In this document: positions 37,158 through 47,736 of the stretch, in pieces
Layout of the letters: each line of letters starts with the position of its first letter
How positions within the stretch are numbered: position 1 is the stretch's first letter
Assembly: GCF_026723825.1 (NCBI RefSeq)
Contig: NZ_CP113519.1
Span: 3,286,001 to 3,350,000 of the forward strand
Reading direction: 5' to 3'
Source of the DNA: Pseudomonas sp. GOM7
Lineage (GTDB): Bacteria > Pseudomonadota > Gammaproteobacteria > Pseudomonadales > Pseudomonadaceae
Length of the DNA stretch: 64,000 nucleotides
Notes under the pieces: model-generated
The model's input: only the letters and a program-made list of their open reading frames with translations
What the model was told of the DNA's origin: nothing
Database searches by the model: none
Translations under genes and position numbers: made by a program

Positions 37158-37514
37158 TTACTTTTTCAGGACGTGCAGAACGTCTTCGAGCTCGGCGATC
37201 ATCTGCTTGATCAGTTGACGATACTGAGTGGTGTCGTCCTTGGCTTCATCGCCGGACAAGCGCTGACGAGCGCCGCCGATAGTGAAGCCCTGATCGTACA
37301 GCAATGCGCGAATCTGCCGAATCATCAGCACATCCTGACGCTGGTAATAGCGACGGTTGCCCCGCCGCTTCACCGGGTTCAACTGTGGGAATTCCTGCTC
37401 CCAGTAACGCAGAACATGGGGCTTGACCGCGCAGAGTTCGCTCACTTCACCGATGGTGAAGTAGCGTTTGCCGGGGATCGCCGGTAGTTCGTCGTTATGA
37501 CTTGGTTCCAGCAT
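37158..37514 (-). CDS. MerR-family regulator (downstream of ihfA)
   Basis: A 118-residue protein with an N-terminal MerR helix-turn-helix ([45 protein letters not shown]) and a short C-terminal helix, with no metal-binding cysteines in the usual dimer-end positions. It is a constant partner of pheT-ihfA in gammaproteobacteria. The start overlaps the ihfA 3' end by 20 bases, showing translational coupling. Targets are unknown to me. Confidence 0.92.
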   Translation of the reverse strand: MLEPSHNDELPAIPGKRYFTIGEVSELCAVKPHVLRYWEQEFPQLNPVKRRGNRRYYQRQDVLMIRQIRALLYDQGFTIGGARQRLSGDEAKDDTTQYRQLIKQMIAELEDVLHVLKK

Positions 37515-37797
37515 AGGCCTCGACCCTGGCTTTCAGTTTTTGCCCTGGACGAAAAGTGACCACACGGCGAGCCGTGATCGGAATCTCTTCCCCTGTTTTC
37601 GGGTTACGGCCCGGTCGCTGGCGTTTGTCGCGCAAGTCGAAGTTGCCAAAACCCGAAAGCTTGACCTGTTCATTCAGTTCAAGAGCCTGGCGGATCTCTT
37701 CAAAAAACAGCTCCACCAGTTCCTTGGCTTCCCGTTTGTTCAGGCCGAGCTCTTCGTACAGACGTTCGGCCATCTCAGCTTTCGTCAGAGCCCCCAT
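37495..37797 (-). CDS. ihfA: Integration host factor subunit alpha
   Basis: A 100-residue DNABII protein ([33 protein letters not shown]; beta arm [30 protein letters not shown]). It lies 3 bases after pheT and overlaps the MerR gene, in the standard pheST-ihfA operon. ihfB is only about 0.8 kb further along the same strand. Confidence 0.97.
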   Translation of the reverse strand: MGALTKAEMAERLYEELGLNKREAKELVELFFEEIRQALELNEQVKLSGFGNFDLRDKRQRPGRNPKTGEEIPITARRVVTFRPGQKLKARVEAYAGTKS

Positions 37798-37800
37798 ACG

Positions 37801-40179
37801 CTACTTCCTTAACGTGGCGTTGAACCTTTGTTCGAGGGAGGTGAGGATATCCTGCGTCGCGGCACTCACCTCATCGTCGTTAAGAGTGCGCGATGGATGT
37901 TGCCAGGTCAAGCCAACCGCAAGGCTTTTTCTAAGCGGATCAATACCTTTACCCTGATAGACGTCAAAAAGCTTGAGGTCTGTCAGCCACTCGCCCGCCG
38001 CCTCACGGATGGCCGCCAGCACGGCTTCTGCCGGCTGCTCGCGATCGACCAGCAGCGCCAGATCGCGACGCACTTCAGGGAAGCGCGACAGCTCATTGAA
38101 CACAGGCAGACGCCCAGCCGCCACTTCGGCCAACAGCAACTCGAAGAGGAACATCGGCTGATCCAGCTCCAGGGTCTTGGCCAACTCGGGATGCAAGGCC
38201 CCCATGAAGCCGACCAGGTGCCCTTCCCGCTCGATTCGCGCGGTCTGCCCCGGATGCAGGACGGCATGCTCGCCCGGCAAGAAGCTGAATGCATCGGCCG
38301 CACCGGCATACCCCAGCAGCGCCTCGACATCGGCTTTCAGGTCGTAGAAGTCGACGCTCTCACGGCTATTGGCCCAGCCTTCCGGCAGGCGACTGCCCGT
38401 GATCACGCCCGCCAGCATGGCTTCCTGCTTGAGCTCACCTAGCTGACCGACGAAGCGCAGGCCGCTCTCGAACAAGCGCACGCGCGACTGCTGGCGATTG
38501 AGGTTGTGCTGCAGCGCCTTGATCAGCCCCGGCCACAACGAGCAACGCATGGCCGCCATGTCGGCGGAAATCGGGTTGGCCAGTTGCAGGGGTTCGACGC
38601 CCGGCGCGAACAGCTCGAACAGCTTGGGATCGATGAAGCTATAGGTGATCGCTTCCTGATAACCACGCGCCACCAGCAGACGGCGCAGCGCCGGCAGCTC
38701 GGCACGCGCTTCGGCACGTGCCTGCGGCGCGAGACGCGCTTGCGGATAGCGCACCGGCAGGCGGTTGTAGCCGTACAGCCGGCCCAGCTCCTCGATCAGA
38801 TCCACTTCCAGGCTGATATCGAAGCGGTGGCTGGGCACACTGACCTGCCACTGACCGGCACCCTGAGCACTGACGCCCAAGCCCAGCGAGGTCAGCAGGC
38901 GCTCGACCTCGGCGCCGTTCATATCCATGCCCAGCATCTGGCTGATGCGCTCGGCGCGTAGGGTAATCGGAGCCACCTTAGGCAGATCGACCTCGCTGAC
39001 AGCCTCGATGATCGGCCCCGCTTCACCGCCGACGATTTCCAGCAGCAGCGCGGTCGCGCGCTCCATGGCCTGGCGCGCCAGTTGCGAGTCCACACCACGC
39101 TCGAAGCGGTGCGAAGAGTCGGTGTGCAGGCCATAGGAACGCGCCTTGCCGGCCACGGCAATGGTGTCGAAGAAGGCGCTTTCCAGGAACAGGTCGCGGG
39201 TCTTGTCACTGACGCCGCTGTGCTCACCACCCATGACGCCAGCGATGGCCAGGGCACGACTGTGATCGGCGATCACCAAGGTGTCGGCGCGCAAGCTGAC
39301 CTCCTGGCCATCGAGCAGCACCAGCTTCTCGCCCTCTTCGGCCATGCGCACGCGAATGCCGCCGTTGATTTCGGCGAGATCGAAGGCATGCATCGGCTGA
39401 CCCAGCTCGAGCATCACGTAGTTGGTGATGTCCACTGCCGCATCGATGCTGCGGATGTCGGAACGACGCAGGCGCTCGACCATCCACAGCGGGGTCGGAC
39501 GAGACAGGTCGACGTTGCGCACAACGCGGCCGAGGTAACGCGGACAGGCCTTAGGCGCCAGCACTTCGACCGGGCGCACTTCGTCATGGGCAGGCGCGAC
39601 GGCGTCGATGACCACCGGCGACACTGCGGCGCCATACATGGCACCGACTTCACGGGCCAGACCGGCGAGCGACAGGCAGTCGCCACGGTTGGGAGTCAAG
39701 CCGATCTCGATGCTGGCATCGTCCAGATTCAGGTAGGCACGGATGTCCTGACCAACCGGCGCATCGGCCGCCAGCTCCATCAGGCCGCTGTTGTCGTCGC
39801 TGATCTGCAACTCGGAAGCCGAACACAGCATGCCCTGGGATTCCACGCCGCGCAGCTTGGCCTTCTTGATCTTGAAGTCGCCCGGCAGCTCGGCACCGAT
39901 CATGGCGAACGGAATCTTGATGCCGACGCGAGCGTTGGGCGCGCCGCAGACGACCTGGAAGGTCTCGCCGCCATTGCTTACCTGGCATACGCGCAGCTTG
40001 TCGGCGTCCGGGTGCTGTTCGGCACTGAGGATCTCGCCGACCACCACGCCACTGAAGGCACCGGCCACCGGCTGCACGGCATCGACCTCGAGGCCGACCA
40101 TGGAAAGGCGCGCGACCAGATCCTCACGGGATACGTCGGGGTTCACCCAGCCACGCAACCATTGTTCACTGAATTTCAT
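37801..40179 (-). CDS. pheT: Phenylalanyl-tRNA synthetase beta subunit
   Basis: A 792-residue full-length subunit with the N-terminal tRNA-binding OB domain (VVGEILSAEQHPDADKLRVCQVSNGG), B3/B4 editing region (SSHRFERGVDSQLARQAMERAT), B5 domain and C-terminal anticodon-binding (FDX-ACB) domain ending in FNATLRK. It forms the alpha2-beta2 enzyme with PheS, encoded 44 bases upstream. Confidence 0.98.
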   Translation of the reverse strand: MKFSEQWLRGWVNPDVSREDLVARLSMVGLEVDAVQPVAGAFSGVVVGEILSAEQHPDADKLRVCQVSNGGETFQVVCGAPNARVGIKIPFAMIGAELPGDFKIKKAKLRGVESQGMLCSASELQISDDNSGLMELAADAPVGQDIRAYLNLDDASIEIGLTPNRGDCLSLAGLAREVGAMYGAAVSPVVIDAVAPAHDEVRPVEVLAPKACPRYLGRVVRNVDLSRPTPLWMVERLRRSDIRSIDAAVDITNYVMLELGQPMHAFDLAEINGGIRVRMAEEGEKLVLLDGQEVSLRADTLVIADHSRALAIAGVMGGEHSGVSDKTRDLFLESAFFDTIAVAGKARSYGLHTDSSHRFERGVDSQLARQAMERATALLLEIVGGEAGPIIEAVSEVDLPKVAPITLRAERISQMLGMDMNGAEVERLLTSLGLGVSAQGAGQWQVSVPSHRFDISLEVDLIEELGRLYGYNRLPVRYPQARLAPQARAEARAELPALRRLLVARGYQEAITYSFIDPKLFELFAPGVEPLQLANPISADMAAMRCSLWPGLIKALQHNLNRQQSRVRLFESGLRFVGQLGELKQEAMLAGVITGSRLPEGWANSRESVDFYDLKADVEALLGYAGAADAFSFLPGEHAVLHPGQTARIEREGHLVGFMGALHPELAKTLELDQPMFLFELLLAEVAAGRLPVFNELSRFPEVRRDLALLVDREQPAEAVLAAIREAAGEWLTDLKLFDVYQGKGIDPLRKSLAVGLTWQHPSRTLNDDEVSAATQDILTSLEQRFNATLRK

Positions 40180-40223
40180 GTTGTCTGTTCTCCTTAAACG
40201 AATTCGATCACGAGGGGCGGTTA

Positions 40224-41336
<1,113 letters not shown>

Positions 41337-41693
41337 TTAAGCCAGAACGGCCTTGGCCTTCTCGACAATCGCAGCAAACGCCGCTTTTTCGTTCACTGCC
41401 AGATCGGCCAGAACCTTGCGGTCGATCTCGATCGACGCCTTTTTCAGGCCAGCGATCAGACGGCTGTAGGACAGACCGTTGACGCGAGCGCCGGCGTTGA
41501 TACGAGCGATCCACAGTGCGCGGAACTGACGCTTGCGCTGACGACGGTCACGGTAGGCGTACTGGCCTGCCTTGATCACCGCCTGCTTGGCGACGCGGAA
41601 CACGCGCGAACGCGCGCCGTAGTAGCCCTTGGCGAGCTTCAGGATTTTCTTGTGACGAGCACGAGCGATAACGCCACGCTTAACACGAGCCAT
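41337..41693 (-). CDS. rplT: 50S ribosomal protein L20
   Basis: A 118-residue protein ([39 protein letters not shown]). It binds 23S rRNA, and in many bacteria also the infC-rpmI-rplT message to repress its own operon. Third gene of that operon. Confidence 0.98.
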   Translation of the reverse strand: MARVKRGVIARARHKKILKLAKGYYGARSRVFRVAKQAVIKAGQYAYRDRRQRKRQFRALWIARINAGARVNGLSYSRLIAGLKKASIEIDRKVLADLAVNEKAAFAAIVEKAKAVLA

Positions 41694-41722
41694 GAGTAAT
41701 TACCTCTAAGTATCTTGACCGA

Positions 41723-41917
41723 TTAACGAACGCGCAGCATGCGCTCGACTTTTGCCTTGTCCGACGGATGCATCAGCTCGCTACCGCGCAGTTGACGCTT
41801 ACGCTTGGTGGACATCTTGGTCAGGATATGGCTCTTGAAAGCGTGCTTGTGCTTGTAGCCCGAAGCAGTCTTCAGGAAGCGCTTTGCAGCACCGCTCTTG
41901 GTTTTCATCTTTGGCAT
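41723..41917 (-). CDS. rpmI: 50S ribosomal protein L35
   Basis: A 64-residue basic protein ([20 protein letters not shown]). Lies between infC and rplT, 29 bases from the latter. Confidence 0.98.
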   Translation of the reverse strand: MPKMKTKSGAAKRFLKTASGYKHKHAFKSHILTKMSTKRKRQLRGSELMHPSDKAKVERMLRVR

Positions 41918-41977
41918 GTTTAGTACTCCGCATTCATTAACAACTGATAACCATCAGGCCTGCCAGTGCCCGGGAGG

Positions 41978-42523
41978 TTATTTACGCTTCTTGGGAGCGA
42001 TGACCATCATCAGCTGGCGTCCTTCCAGCTTGGGATGCTGTTCGACGGTGCCGAGCTCGATCAGGTCTTGTTCGACCCGCTTGAGCAGCTCCATCCCCAG
42101 CTCCTGGTGGGCCATCTCACGGCCGCGGAATCGAAGCGATACCTTGGCCTTGTCCCCATCTTCAAGGAAACGTACCAGGTTGCGTAGTTTTACCTGGTAA
42201 TCCCCTTCTTCCGTCCCTGGACGAAACTTGATCTCTTTGATCTGCTGCTGGTGCTGGTTCTTCTTGGCAATAGCAGCCTGCTTTTTCTTCTCGAACAGGT
42301 GCTTGCCGTAGTCCATGATGCGGCAAACCGGAGGCACCGCATCAGCGGAGATTTCCACCAGATCCAGCTTGGCTTCCTCGGCAGCGCTCAGCGCCTCATC
42401 GATGGAAACCACACCAATCTGCTGACCGTCCGGCCCAATCAGGCGAACCTCACGCGCGGTGATGTTCTCGTTGATAGGCGCCTTGGGGGCGGCCCGCTTG
42501 TCCTGTCTCATATCACGCTTAAT
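41978..42523 (-). CDS. infC: Translation initiation factor IF-3, ATT start
   Basis: A 181-residue factor that prevents premature subunit joining and checks the start codon. [23 protein letters not shown] opens the N domain and [18 protein letters not shown] belongs to the C domain. I place the start at the ATT codon 42521-42523, four codons before the first ATG, because GGAG lies 8 bases upstream of it, and a rare ATT/ATA-type start through which IF-3 represses itself is the known rule for infC. The ribosome site overlaps the thrS stop region. Confidence 0.93.
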   Translation of the reverse strand: MKRDMRQDKRAAPKAPINENITAREVRLIGPDGQQIGVVSIDEALSAAEEAKLDLVEISADAVPPVCRIMDYGKHLFEKKKQAAIAKKNQHQQQIKEIKFRPGTEEGDYQVKLRNLVRFLEDGDKAKVSLRFRGREMAHQELGMELLKRVEQDLIELGTVEQHPKLEGRQLMMVIAPKKRK

Positions 42524-42528
42524 AGTTC

Positions 42529-44451
42529 TTACTCCAAATCTTGGCGACCACGCCGGGAAACCGTTTGCTGCAGTTGCGCCATGAACTGCTCGATGGGCAA
42601 CGAGCCCATATCGACGCCTTCGCGAGTGCGCACAGCAACGGATCGTGTCTCGACTTCCCGATCTCCAATAACCAAGAGATAGGGAACCTTGAGCAAAGTA
42701 TGCTCGCGGATTTTAAAGCCGATCTTCTCGTTTCTCAAGTCGGCCTTGGCACGGAATCCGCTTTGATTGAGGGTTTTCTCCACCTCACGGGCGAAATCGG
42801 CCTGTTTGTCGGTGATATTCATGATCACCGCCTGAGTCGGCGCCAGCCAGGCCGGGAAGGAACCGGCATAGTGCTCGATCAGCATACCGATGAAGCGCTC
42901 GAAGGAGCCGAGTATCGCACGATGCAGCATGACCGGGCGCTTGCGATTGTTGTCCTCGGCGATGTAGCTGGCCTCCAGGCGCTCCGGCAGGTTCGGATCG
43001 TACTGCAGCGTACCGCACTGCCAGTTGCGCCCCAGGCAGTCCTTGAGGGTGAACTCGATCTTCGGCCCGTAGAAGGCGCCCTCGCCCGGTTGATATTCCC
43101 AGGTCAGGCCCGACTCGTTGAGCGCGTCGGCCAGCGCTCCTTCGGCACGATCCCACAGCTCTTCGGAACCCACGCGCTTGGCCGGACGGGTCGACAGCTT
43201 CATGGACACATCGGTGAAGCCGAAGTCCTGGTAAACCTGCAAGGTCAGCTTGATGAAGTCGGCCGCCTCCTTCTTCACCTGCTCTTCGGTGCAGAAGATG
43301 TGTGCATCGTCCTGGGTGAAGCCACGCACACGCATGATGCCGTGCAGCGCACCGGACGGCTCGTTGCGGTGGCAGGCGCCGAACTCGGCGAGGCGCAGCG
43401 GCAGGTCGCGGTAGGACTTCAGGCCCTGGTTGAAGATCTGCACGTGGCACGGGCAGTTCATCGGCTTGACCGCGTAGTCGCGATTCTCCGACGACGTGGT
43501 GAACATGTTCTCGGCGTAGTTGGACCAGTGCCCGGAGCGCTCCCAGAGGATGCGATCGACCACCTGCGGCGTGCGCACCTCCACGTAGCCATGCTCACGC
43601 TGCACCTGGCGCATGTACTGCTCCAGCACCTGATAGACAGTCCAGCCATTGGGGTGCCAGAACACCATGCCCGGCGCCTCTTCCTGCAGATGGAACAGGT
43701 CGAGCTGCTTGCCGATGCGGCGATGATCGCGCTTCTCGGCCTCTTCGATGCGCTGGATGTAGGCAGCCAGTTGCTTCTTGTCTGCCCAGGCAGTGCCATA
43801 GATGCGCTGCAACTGCTCGTTCTTCGAGTCACCGCGCCAGTAGGCACCGGAAATGCGGGTCAGCTTGAACGCCTTGAGGAAGCGGGTATTGGGCACGTGC
43901 GGACCGCGGCACATGTCCACGTATTCTTCGTGGTAGTACAGGCCCATGGCCTGCTCGTCCGGCATGTCGTCGATCAGGCGCAGCTTGTACTCTTCGCCAC
44001 GCGCCTTGAACAGCTCGATGACCTCGGCCCGCGGCGTCATCTTCTTGATGACGTCGTAGTCCTTGTCGATCAACTCCTTCATACGCTGCTCGATGGCGGC
44101 CATGTCCTCGGGAGTGAAAGGCCGACCGATGGCGATGTCGTAATAGAAGCCTTCCTCGATGACCGGGCCAATCACCATCTTGGCATCCGGGTAGAGTTGC
44201 TTGACCGCATGCCCAACCAGGTGCGCACAGGAGTGACGGATGATCTCCAGCCCCTCTTCGTCCTTCGGCGTGATGATCTGCAGGGTCGCATCGCTGTCGA
44301 TCACGTCACAGGCATCGACCTGCTTGCCGTTCACCTTGCCAGCTAGGGTGGCCTTGGCCAGGCCTGCACCGATGGATTGGGCGACCTCCAGCACGGATAC
44401 CGGATGATCGAACGAACGCTGACTGCCGTCGGGAAGAGTAATGGTGGGCAT
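42529..44451 (-). CDS. thrS: Threonyl-tRNA synthetase
   Basis: A 640-residue class II synthetase with TGS domain ([20 protein letters not shown]), editing domain ([33 protein letters not shown] with the HxxxH zinc motif), catalytic core ([13 protein letters not shown] region, [10 protein letters not shown] zinc Cys, [16 protein letters not shown] motif 3) and anticodon domain. Start at ATG 44451 with GGAGG close upstream. infC starts 5 bases after its stop. Confidence 0.97.
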   Translation of the reverse strand: MPTITLPDGSQRSFDHPVSVLEVAQSIGAGLAKATLAGKVNGKQVDACDVIDSDATLQIITPKDEEGLEIIRHSCAHLVGHAVKQLYPDAKMVIGPVIEEGFYYDIAIGRPFTPEDMAAIEQRMKELIDKDYDVIKKMTPRAEVIELFKARGEEYKLRLIDDMPDEQAMGLYYHEEYVDMCRGPHVPNTRFLKAFKLTRISGAYWRGDSKNEQLQRIYGTAWADKKQLAAYIQRIEEAEKRDHRRIGKQLDLFHLQEEAPGMVFWHPNGWTVYQVLEQYMRQVQREHGYVEVRTPQVVDRILWERSGHWSNYAENMFTTSSENRDYAVKPMNCPCHVQIFNQGLKSYRDLPLRLAEFGACHRNEPSGALHGIMRVRGFTQDDAHIFCTEEQVKKEAADFIKLTLQVYQDFGFTDVSMKLSTRPAKRVGSEELWDRAEGALADALNESGLTWEYQPGEGAFYGPKIEFTLKDCLGRNWQCGTLQYDPNLPERLEASYIAEDNNRKRPVMLHRAILGSFERFIGMLIEHYAGSFPAWLAPTQAVIMNITDKQADFAREVEKTLNQSGFRAKADLRNEKIGFKIREHTLLKVPYLLVIGDREVETRSVAVRTREGVDMGSLPIEQFMAQLQQTVSRRGRQDLE

Positions 44452-44680
44452 GGCGCCTCCTCTCCTAGTGGTGACCCCTACCAAAGGTCACGTGGGTTGG
44501 GATGAGCCAGGAAGCGATTCGGCGGTATACCCACCTAACGATGGCAGGAGCCCGAAGGCCAACCAGACCGAACCAGAGTCACTGGGGAAGTAAAGAGAGC
44601 GGATGCTTCCAGAAAGCCGCCACGCTGGCAAGCGCAACGACACTCAAGGGAGCACGCCCCGGCACCGGAAAATCCGGACA

Positions 44681-44713
44681 ATAAAAAAGGGGTCGCCTGG
44701 CGACCCCTTTTTA
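44681..44713 (-). terminator. Terminator of tRNA-Val
   Basis: AAAAAGGGGTCGCC / GGCGACCCCTTTTT perfect stem, with T run on the minus strand, just after the tRNA. Confidence 0.88.
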
Positions 44714-44719
44714 TCGATT

Positions 44720-44795
44720 TGGTAGGCACAATTGGACTCGAACCAACGACCCCCACCATGTCAAGGTGGTGCTCTAACCAACTGAGCTATGTGCC
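44720..44795 (-). tRNA. tRNA-Val(GAC)
   Basis: A 76-nt cloverleaf with encoded CCA; anticodon loop TTGACAT in a CCACC/GGTGG stem gives GAC. Confidence 0.96.
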
Positions 44796-44809
44796 TTCGA
44801 TGGGTGCGC

Positions 44810-44837
44810 ATTCTACGCAGATCTTTTTGGCCGTCAA
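44810..44837 (-). promoter_or_regulatory. Sigma-70 promoter of tRNA-Val
   Basis: On the minus strand TTGACG (44832-44837), a 16-bp spacer and TAGAAT (44810-44815), 14 bases before the tRNA. Confidence 0.75.
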
Positions 44838-44979
44838 CAGGTTTTTTCGCTAACCCACTGAAATAGGCCAATTTTTTTACCAGACACCCTTGTTGGATAT
44901 TTTGCACGGGCACTAGCCGGCCATTTTCAACTCAGGTAGCATCGGGCCATTCGTAAAAAATAAAGAACAGAGGTTCAAT

Positions 44980-46263
44980 ATGATGCACACGGCTTATCCG
45001 CAATCCTATTACGCCGCTTCAGCCAACCCCGTCCCGCAGCGCCCTGCCCTGCAAGGCGAGGTGGAAACCGATGTGTGCATCATCGGCGCTGGCTATACCG
45101 GCCTGTCCACTGCGCTGTTCCTCCTGGAGAACGGCTTCAAGGTAAGCATCGTCGAGGCGGCCAAGGTCGGCTTCGGCGCCTCGGGGCGTAACGGCGGGCA
45201 GATCGTCAACAGCTACAGCCGCGACATCGATGTGATCGAGCGCAGCGTCGGCCCCAAGCAGGCGCAACTGCTCGGGCAGATGGCCTTCGAGGGCGGCCGC
45301 ATCATCCGTGAGCGCATCGCCAAGTACGATATCCAGTGCGACCTCAAGGACGGTGGTGTGTTCGCCGCGCTGACTGGCAAGCAGATGGGCCATCTGGAGT
45401 CGCAGAAGAAGCTGTGGGAGCGCTACGGCCATACCCAACTGGAGCTGATGGATGCACAGCGCATCCGCGAGGTGGTGGCCACCGACAACTATGTCGGCGG
45501 CATGCTGGACATGAGCGGCGGCCATATCCATCCGCTGAACCTGGCGCTCGGCGAAGCCGCTGCCGTGGAATCGCTCGGCGGCGTGATCTATGAACAGTCC
45601 CCGGCCACACGCATCGAGCGTGGCGCCAACCCCGTGGTGCATACCCCGGAAGGCCGCATCAAGGCCAAGTTCGTGGTGGTGGCCGGCAACGCCTACCTGG
45701 GCAATCTGGTCCCGGAGCTGGCGTCCAAATCAATGCCGTGCGGCACTCAGGTGATCACTACCGAGCCGCTGAGCGATGAAATGGCTGCCAGCCTGCTGCC
45801 GCAGGACTACTGCGTCGAGGACTGCAACTACCTGCTCGACTACTACCGCCTCTCCGGCGACAAGCGCCTGATCTACGGTGGCGGTGTGGTCTACGGTGCG
45901 CGCGACCCGGCCAACATCGAAGCAATCATCCGCCCGAAGATGCTCAAGACCTTCCCGCAGCTCAAGGATGTGAAGATCGACTTCGCCTGGACCGGCAACT
46001 TCCTGCTGACCCTGTCGCGCCTGCCACAGGTCGGCCGCATCGGCGACAACATCTATTACTCGCAGGGCTGCAGTGGCCATGGCGTGACCTACACGCACCT
46101 GGCCGGCAAGGTGCTGGCCGAGGCACTGCGCGGCCAAGCCGAGCGCTTCGATGCCTTCGCCGACCTGCCGCACTACCCCTTCCCGGGTGGCCGCCTGTTC
46201 CAGGTGCCCTTCAGCGCCATCGGCGCCTGGTACTACACGCTGCGTGACAAGCTGGGCGTCTGA
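44980..46263 (+). CDS. FAD-dependent oxidase of the gamma-glutamylputrescine oxidase (PuuB/PauB) type
   Basis: A 427-residue DAO-family flavoprotein. TDVCIIGAGYTGLSTALFLLENGFKVSIVEA is the FAD site, FGASGRNGGQIVNSYSRD the family-specific loop and IYYSQGCSGHGVTYTHLAGKVLAEAL the C-terminal FAD contact. Homologues oxidise gamma-glutamylated putrescine in polyamine breakdown. AGAGG lies before two adjacent ATGs. It stands alone between tRNA-Val and a terminator; no glutamate-polyamine ligase is nearby, so the substrate is uncertain. Confidence 0.88.
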   Translation: MMHTAYPQSYYAASANPVPQRPALQGEVETDVCIIGAGYTGLSTALFLLENGFKVSIVEAAKVGFGASGRNGGQIVNSYSRDIDVIERSVGPKQAQLLGQMAFEGGRIIRERIAKYDIQCDLKDGGVFAALTGKQMGHLESQKKLWERYGHTQLELMDAQRIREVVATDNYVGGMLDMSGGHIHPLNLALGEAAAVESLGGVIYEQSPATRIERGANPVVHTPEGRIKAKFVVVAGNAYLGNLVPELASKSMPCGTQVITTEPLSDEMAASLLPQDYCVEDCNYLLDYYRLSGDKRLIYGGGVVYGARDPANIEAIIRPKMLKTFPQLKDVKIDFAWTGNFLLTLSRLPQVGRIGDNIYYSQGCSGHGVTYTHLAGKVLAEALRGQAERFDAFADLPHYPFPGGRLFQVPFSAIGAWYYTLRDKLGV

Positions 46264-46277
46264 ACCCACCCAGTAAC

Positions 46278-46307
46278 GAAAACGGCGCCCGCGGGCGCCG
46301 TTTTCGA
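46278..46307. terminator. Bidirectional terminator
   Basis: AAAACGGCGCCC / GGGCGCCGTTTT perfect stem between the converging oxidase and C39-like genes. Confidence 0.85.
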
Positions 46308-46312
46308 TTGCA

Positions 46313-47266
46313 TCAGGGGCAAGCCGGCAAGGCCTGGCACTGCCCTTCTGAACCACTGGCTTTCGGTGGTGCGGCGAAGCGCGAATCCTTCGGTGCCAAA
46401 CGTTGCGCACAGGCCTGAGCCTGCTGCGCCTCGCGCGCGCAGCCCTGCTCGCCCAGCACCTGCGACAGGTTGAACCAGCCAGCCGCGAAACCTGGCTCTC
46501 GCTTGAGGCTCTCGCGCAGGGCCTGCTCGGCGCCCTTGCGGTCACCGTCGGCATAGCGGCTGTTGCTCAGGGCGAACCAAGGCAACGACTCCTTCGGCCA
46601 GGCCTCGCTCGCCGTGCGGTAGGCGCGGCGCGCGGCAGCGGCCTGACCGGTCTGCTCCAGATCGCTGGCCGCCTTCATCCAGGTGTGCATATCAGCCTGT
46701 GCGGGCAAACGATCGGGCGACAGCGTCACCACCGCCCAGCGCCCGCCTCGGGCCCAGGTTCTGTCGAAGGTATTGAAACTGGTTTCCAGCCGGCGCGTGG
46801 TGCCAGAGCGCAGCATCAGCTCGCGCTCGCGGCGGTCATAGCCCACCACCACAGCGAAATGCCACTGTGGGTACCAGTCGAAGCCCAGGTTCTGCAGCAC
46901 CAGCACCGGATTGCCGGCCGCCACTTCGGCCAGCACGGCATCCAGCCGCGGCTGCAGCGGGTAGACCAGCATTTCATGGCTGCGCGCGGCAGCCACCATC
47001 TCCACCTGCAGGCTGCCTTCGCGGCCTGGGATGTAGACCTTGTCCTTGAGCAGGCCGGGCGACGTCATCACACCACGCTGGTTGAGCATGGTGGACAAGG
47101 CCGCCGGCCCGCACTGGTAGGCCTGCTGCGGAAAGAAGGGAACGTCGCTCAGCTCGACCCGTTCAGGCAAACGCTCGCCCTCCGGTGACAGCACCGGAGA
47201 GCGAGCACAAGCAGCGAGTAAAGCGAGAGAAGCGATGCAGCAGAGACGAATCAGCGATTTATGCAT
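46313..47266 (-). CDS. PA2778-type lipoprotein with C39-like peptidase fold and TPR repeats
   Basis: A 317-residue probable lipoprotein (signal ends LLAAC). VPFFPQQAYQCGPAALSTMLNQRG has the C39/papain-like Gln and Cys, and WHFAVVVGYDR the His, so the catalytic set looks complete. TPR-like repeats (about 205-290) follow. PA2778 of P. aeruginosa is the relative I recognise. Role unknown; a periplasmic or surface protease working with the small membrane protein encoded in the same operon is plausible. Its ATG (47266) lies inside the 3' end of that gene, a 16-base overlap. Confidence 0.85.
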   Translation of the reverse strand: MHKSLIRLCCIASLALLAACARSPVLSPEGERLPERVELSDVPFFPQQAYQCGPAALSTMLNQRGVMTSPGLLKDKVYIPGREGSLQVEMVAAARSHEMLVYPLQPRLDAVLAEVAAGNPVLVLQNLGFDWYPQWHFAVVVGYDRRERELMLRSGTTRRLETSFNTFDRTWARGGRWAVVTLSPDRLPAQADMHTWMKAASDLEQTGQAAAARRAYRTASEAWPKESLPWFALSNSRYADGDRKGAEQALRESLKREPGFAAGWFNLSQVLGEQGCAREAQQAQACAQRLAPKDSRFAAPPKASGSEGQCQALPACP

Positions 47267-47658
47267 TTGACGAAACTGAAGATGTCGGTGGCGCACAGCA
47301 TATCAGTGATGATGAAGATCACCAGAAACAACACGATGATACCCACCACACCAGCACCGGCAGGCGCCTGATCCAGTTGCTGGTTGAACTGTGCCAGCTC
47401 GGCCGGCGTCAGGCTGGCGATGCGCGCCTCCACCTGCTCGCGATCCACGCCCATGGCCAGCAGTTTGTCCTTGACCTGCTGATCGTCGAGCATGGCCAGC
47501 AGTTGCTGCTGGTCGACCTGGTGCTGCTGCTCGGCGATGACCTCGGGCGTGCCGATCATGGCCGCATTGGCCGCGGGAATCTGTACCACCAGCAGCAACT
47601 GCAGCAATGCGGTGAAGGCGGCCAGACGACGCATGAAGGGGGTCATGGATATTGTCAT
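47251..47658 (-). CDS. PA2779-type small membrane protein
   Basis: A 135-residue protein with an N-terminal signal or anchor (residues 9-32), a helical middle (DQQQLLAMLDDQQVKDKLLAMGVDREQVEARIASL) and a C-terminal membrane helix (VVGIIVLFLVIFIITDML) followed by a short tail with two cysteines. AGGAG precedes the ATG at 47658. It is coupled to the C39-like lipoprotein gene. The family is known to me only as conserved in Pseudomonas. Confidence 0.85.
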   Translation of the reverse strand: MTISMTPFMRRLAAFTALLQLLLVVQIPAANAAMIGTPEVIAEQQHQVDQQQLLAMLDDQQVKDKLLAMGVDREQVEARIASLTPAELAQFNQQLDQAPAGAGVVGIIVLFLVIFIITDMLCATDIFSFVKCINR

Positions 47659-47736
47659 TGTAGTGATCTCCTGAGGGACGAACTAGCCAATAGACAGCAT
47701 CGTATCGACGGAGGTTCAGCCCTCACAGCGCCCCGC

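Noticed and set aside
42521..42523. infC starting at the first ATG (42511)
   Set aside because: The ribosome site fits the ATT four codons upstream, and unusual start codons are the rule for infC.
42541..44346. A 601-codon plus-strand open frame opposite thrS
   Set aside because: Antisense shadow of thrS; low-complexity composition and no family resemblance.
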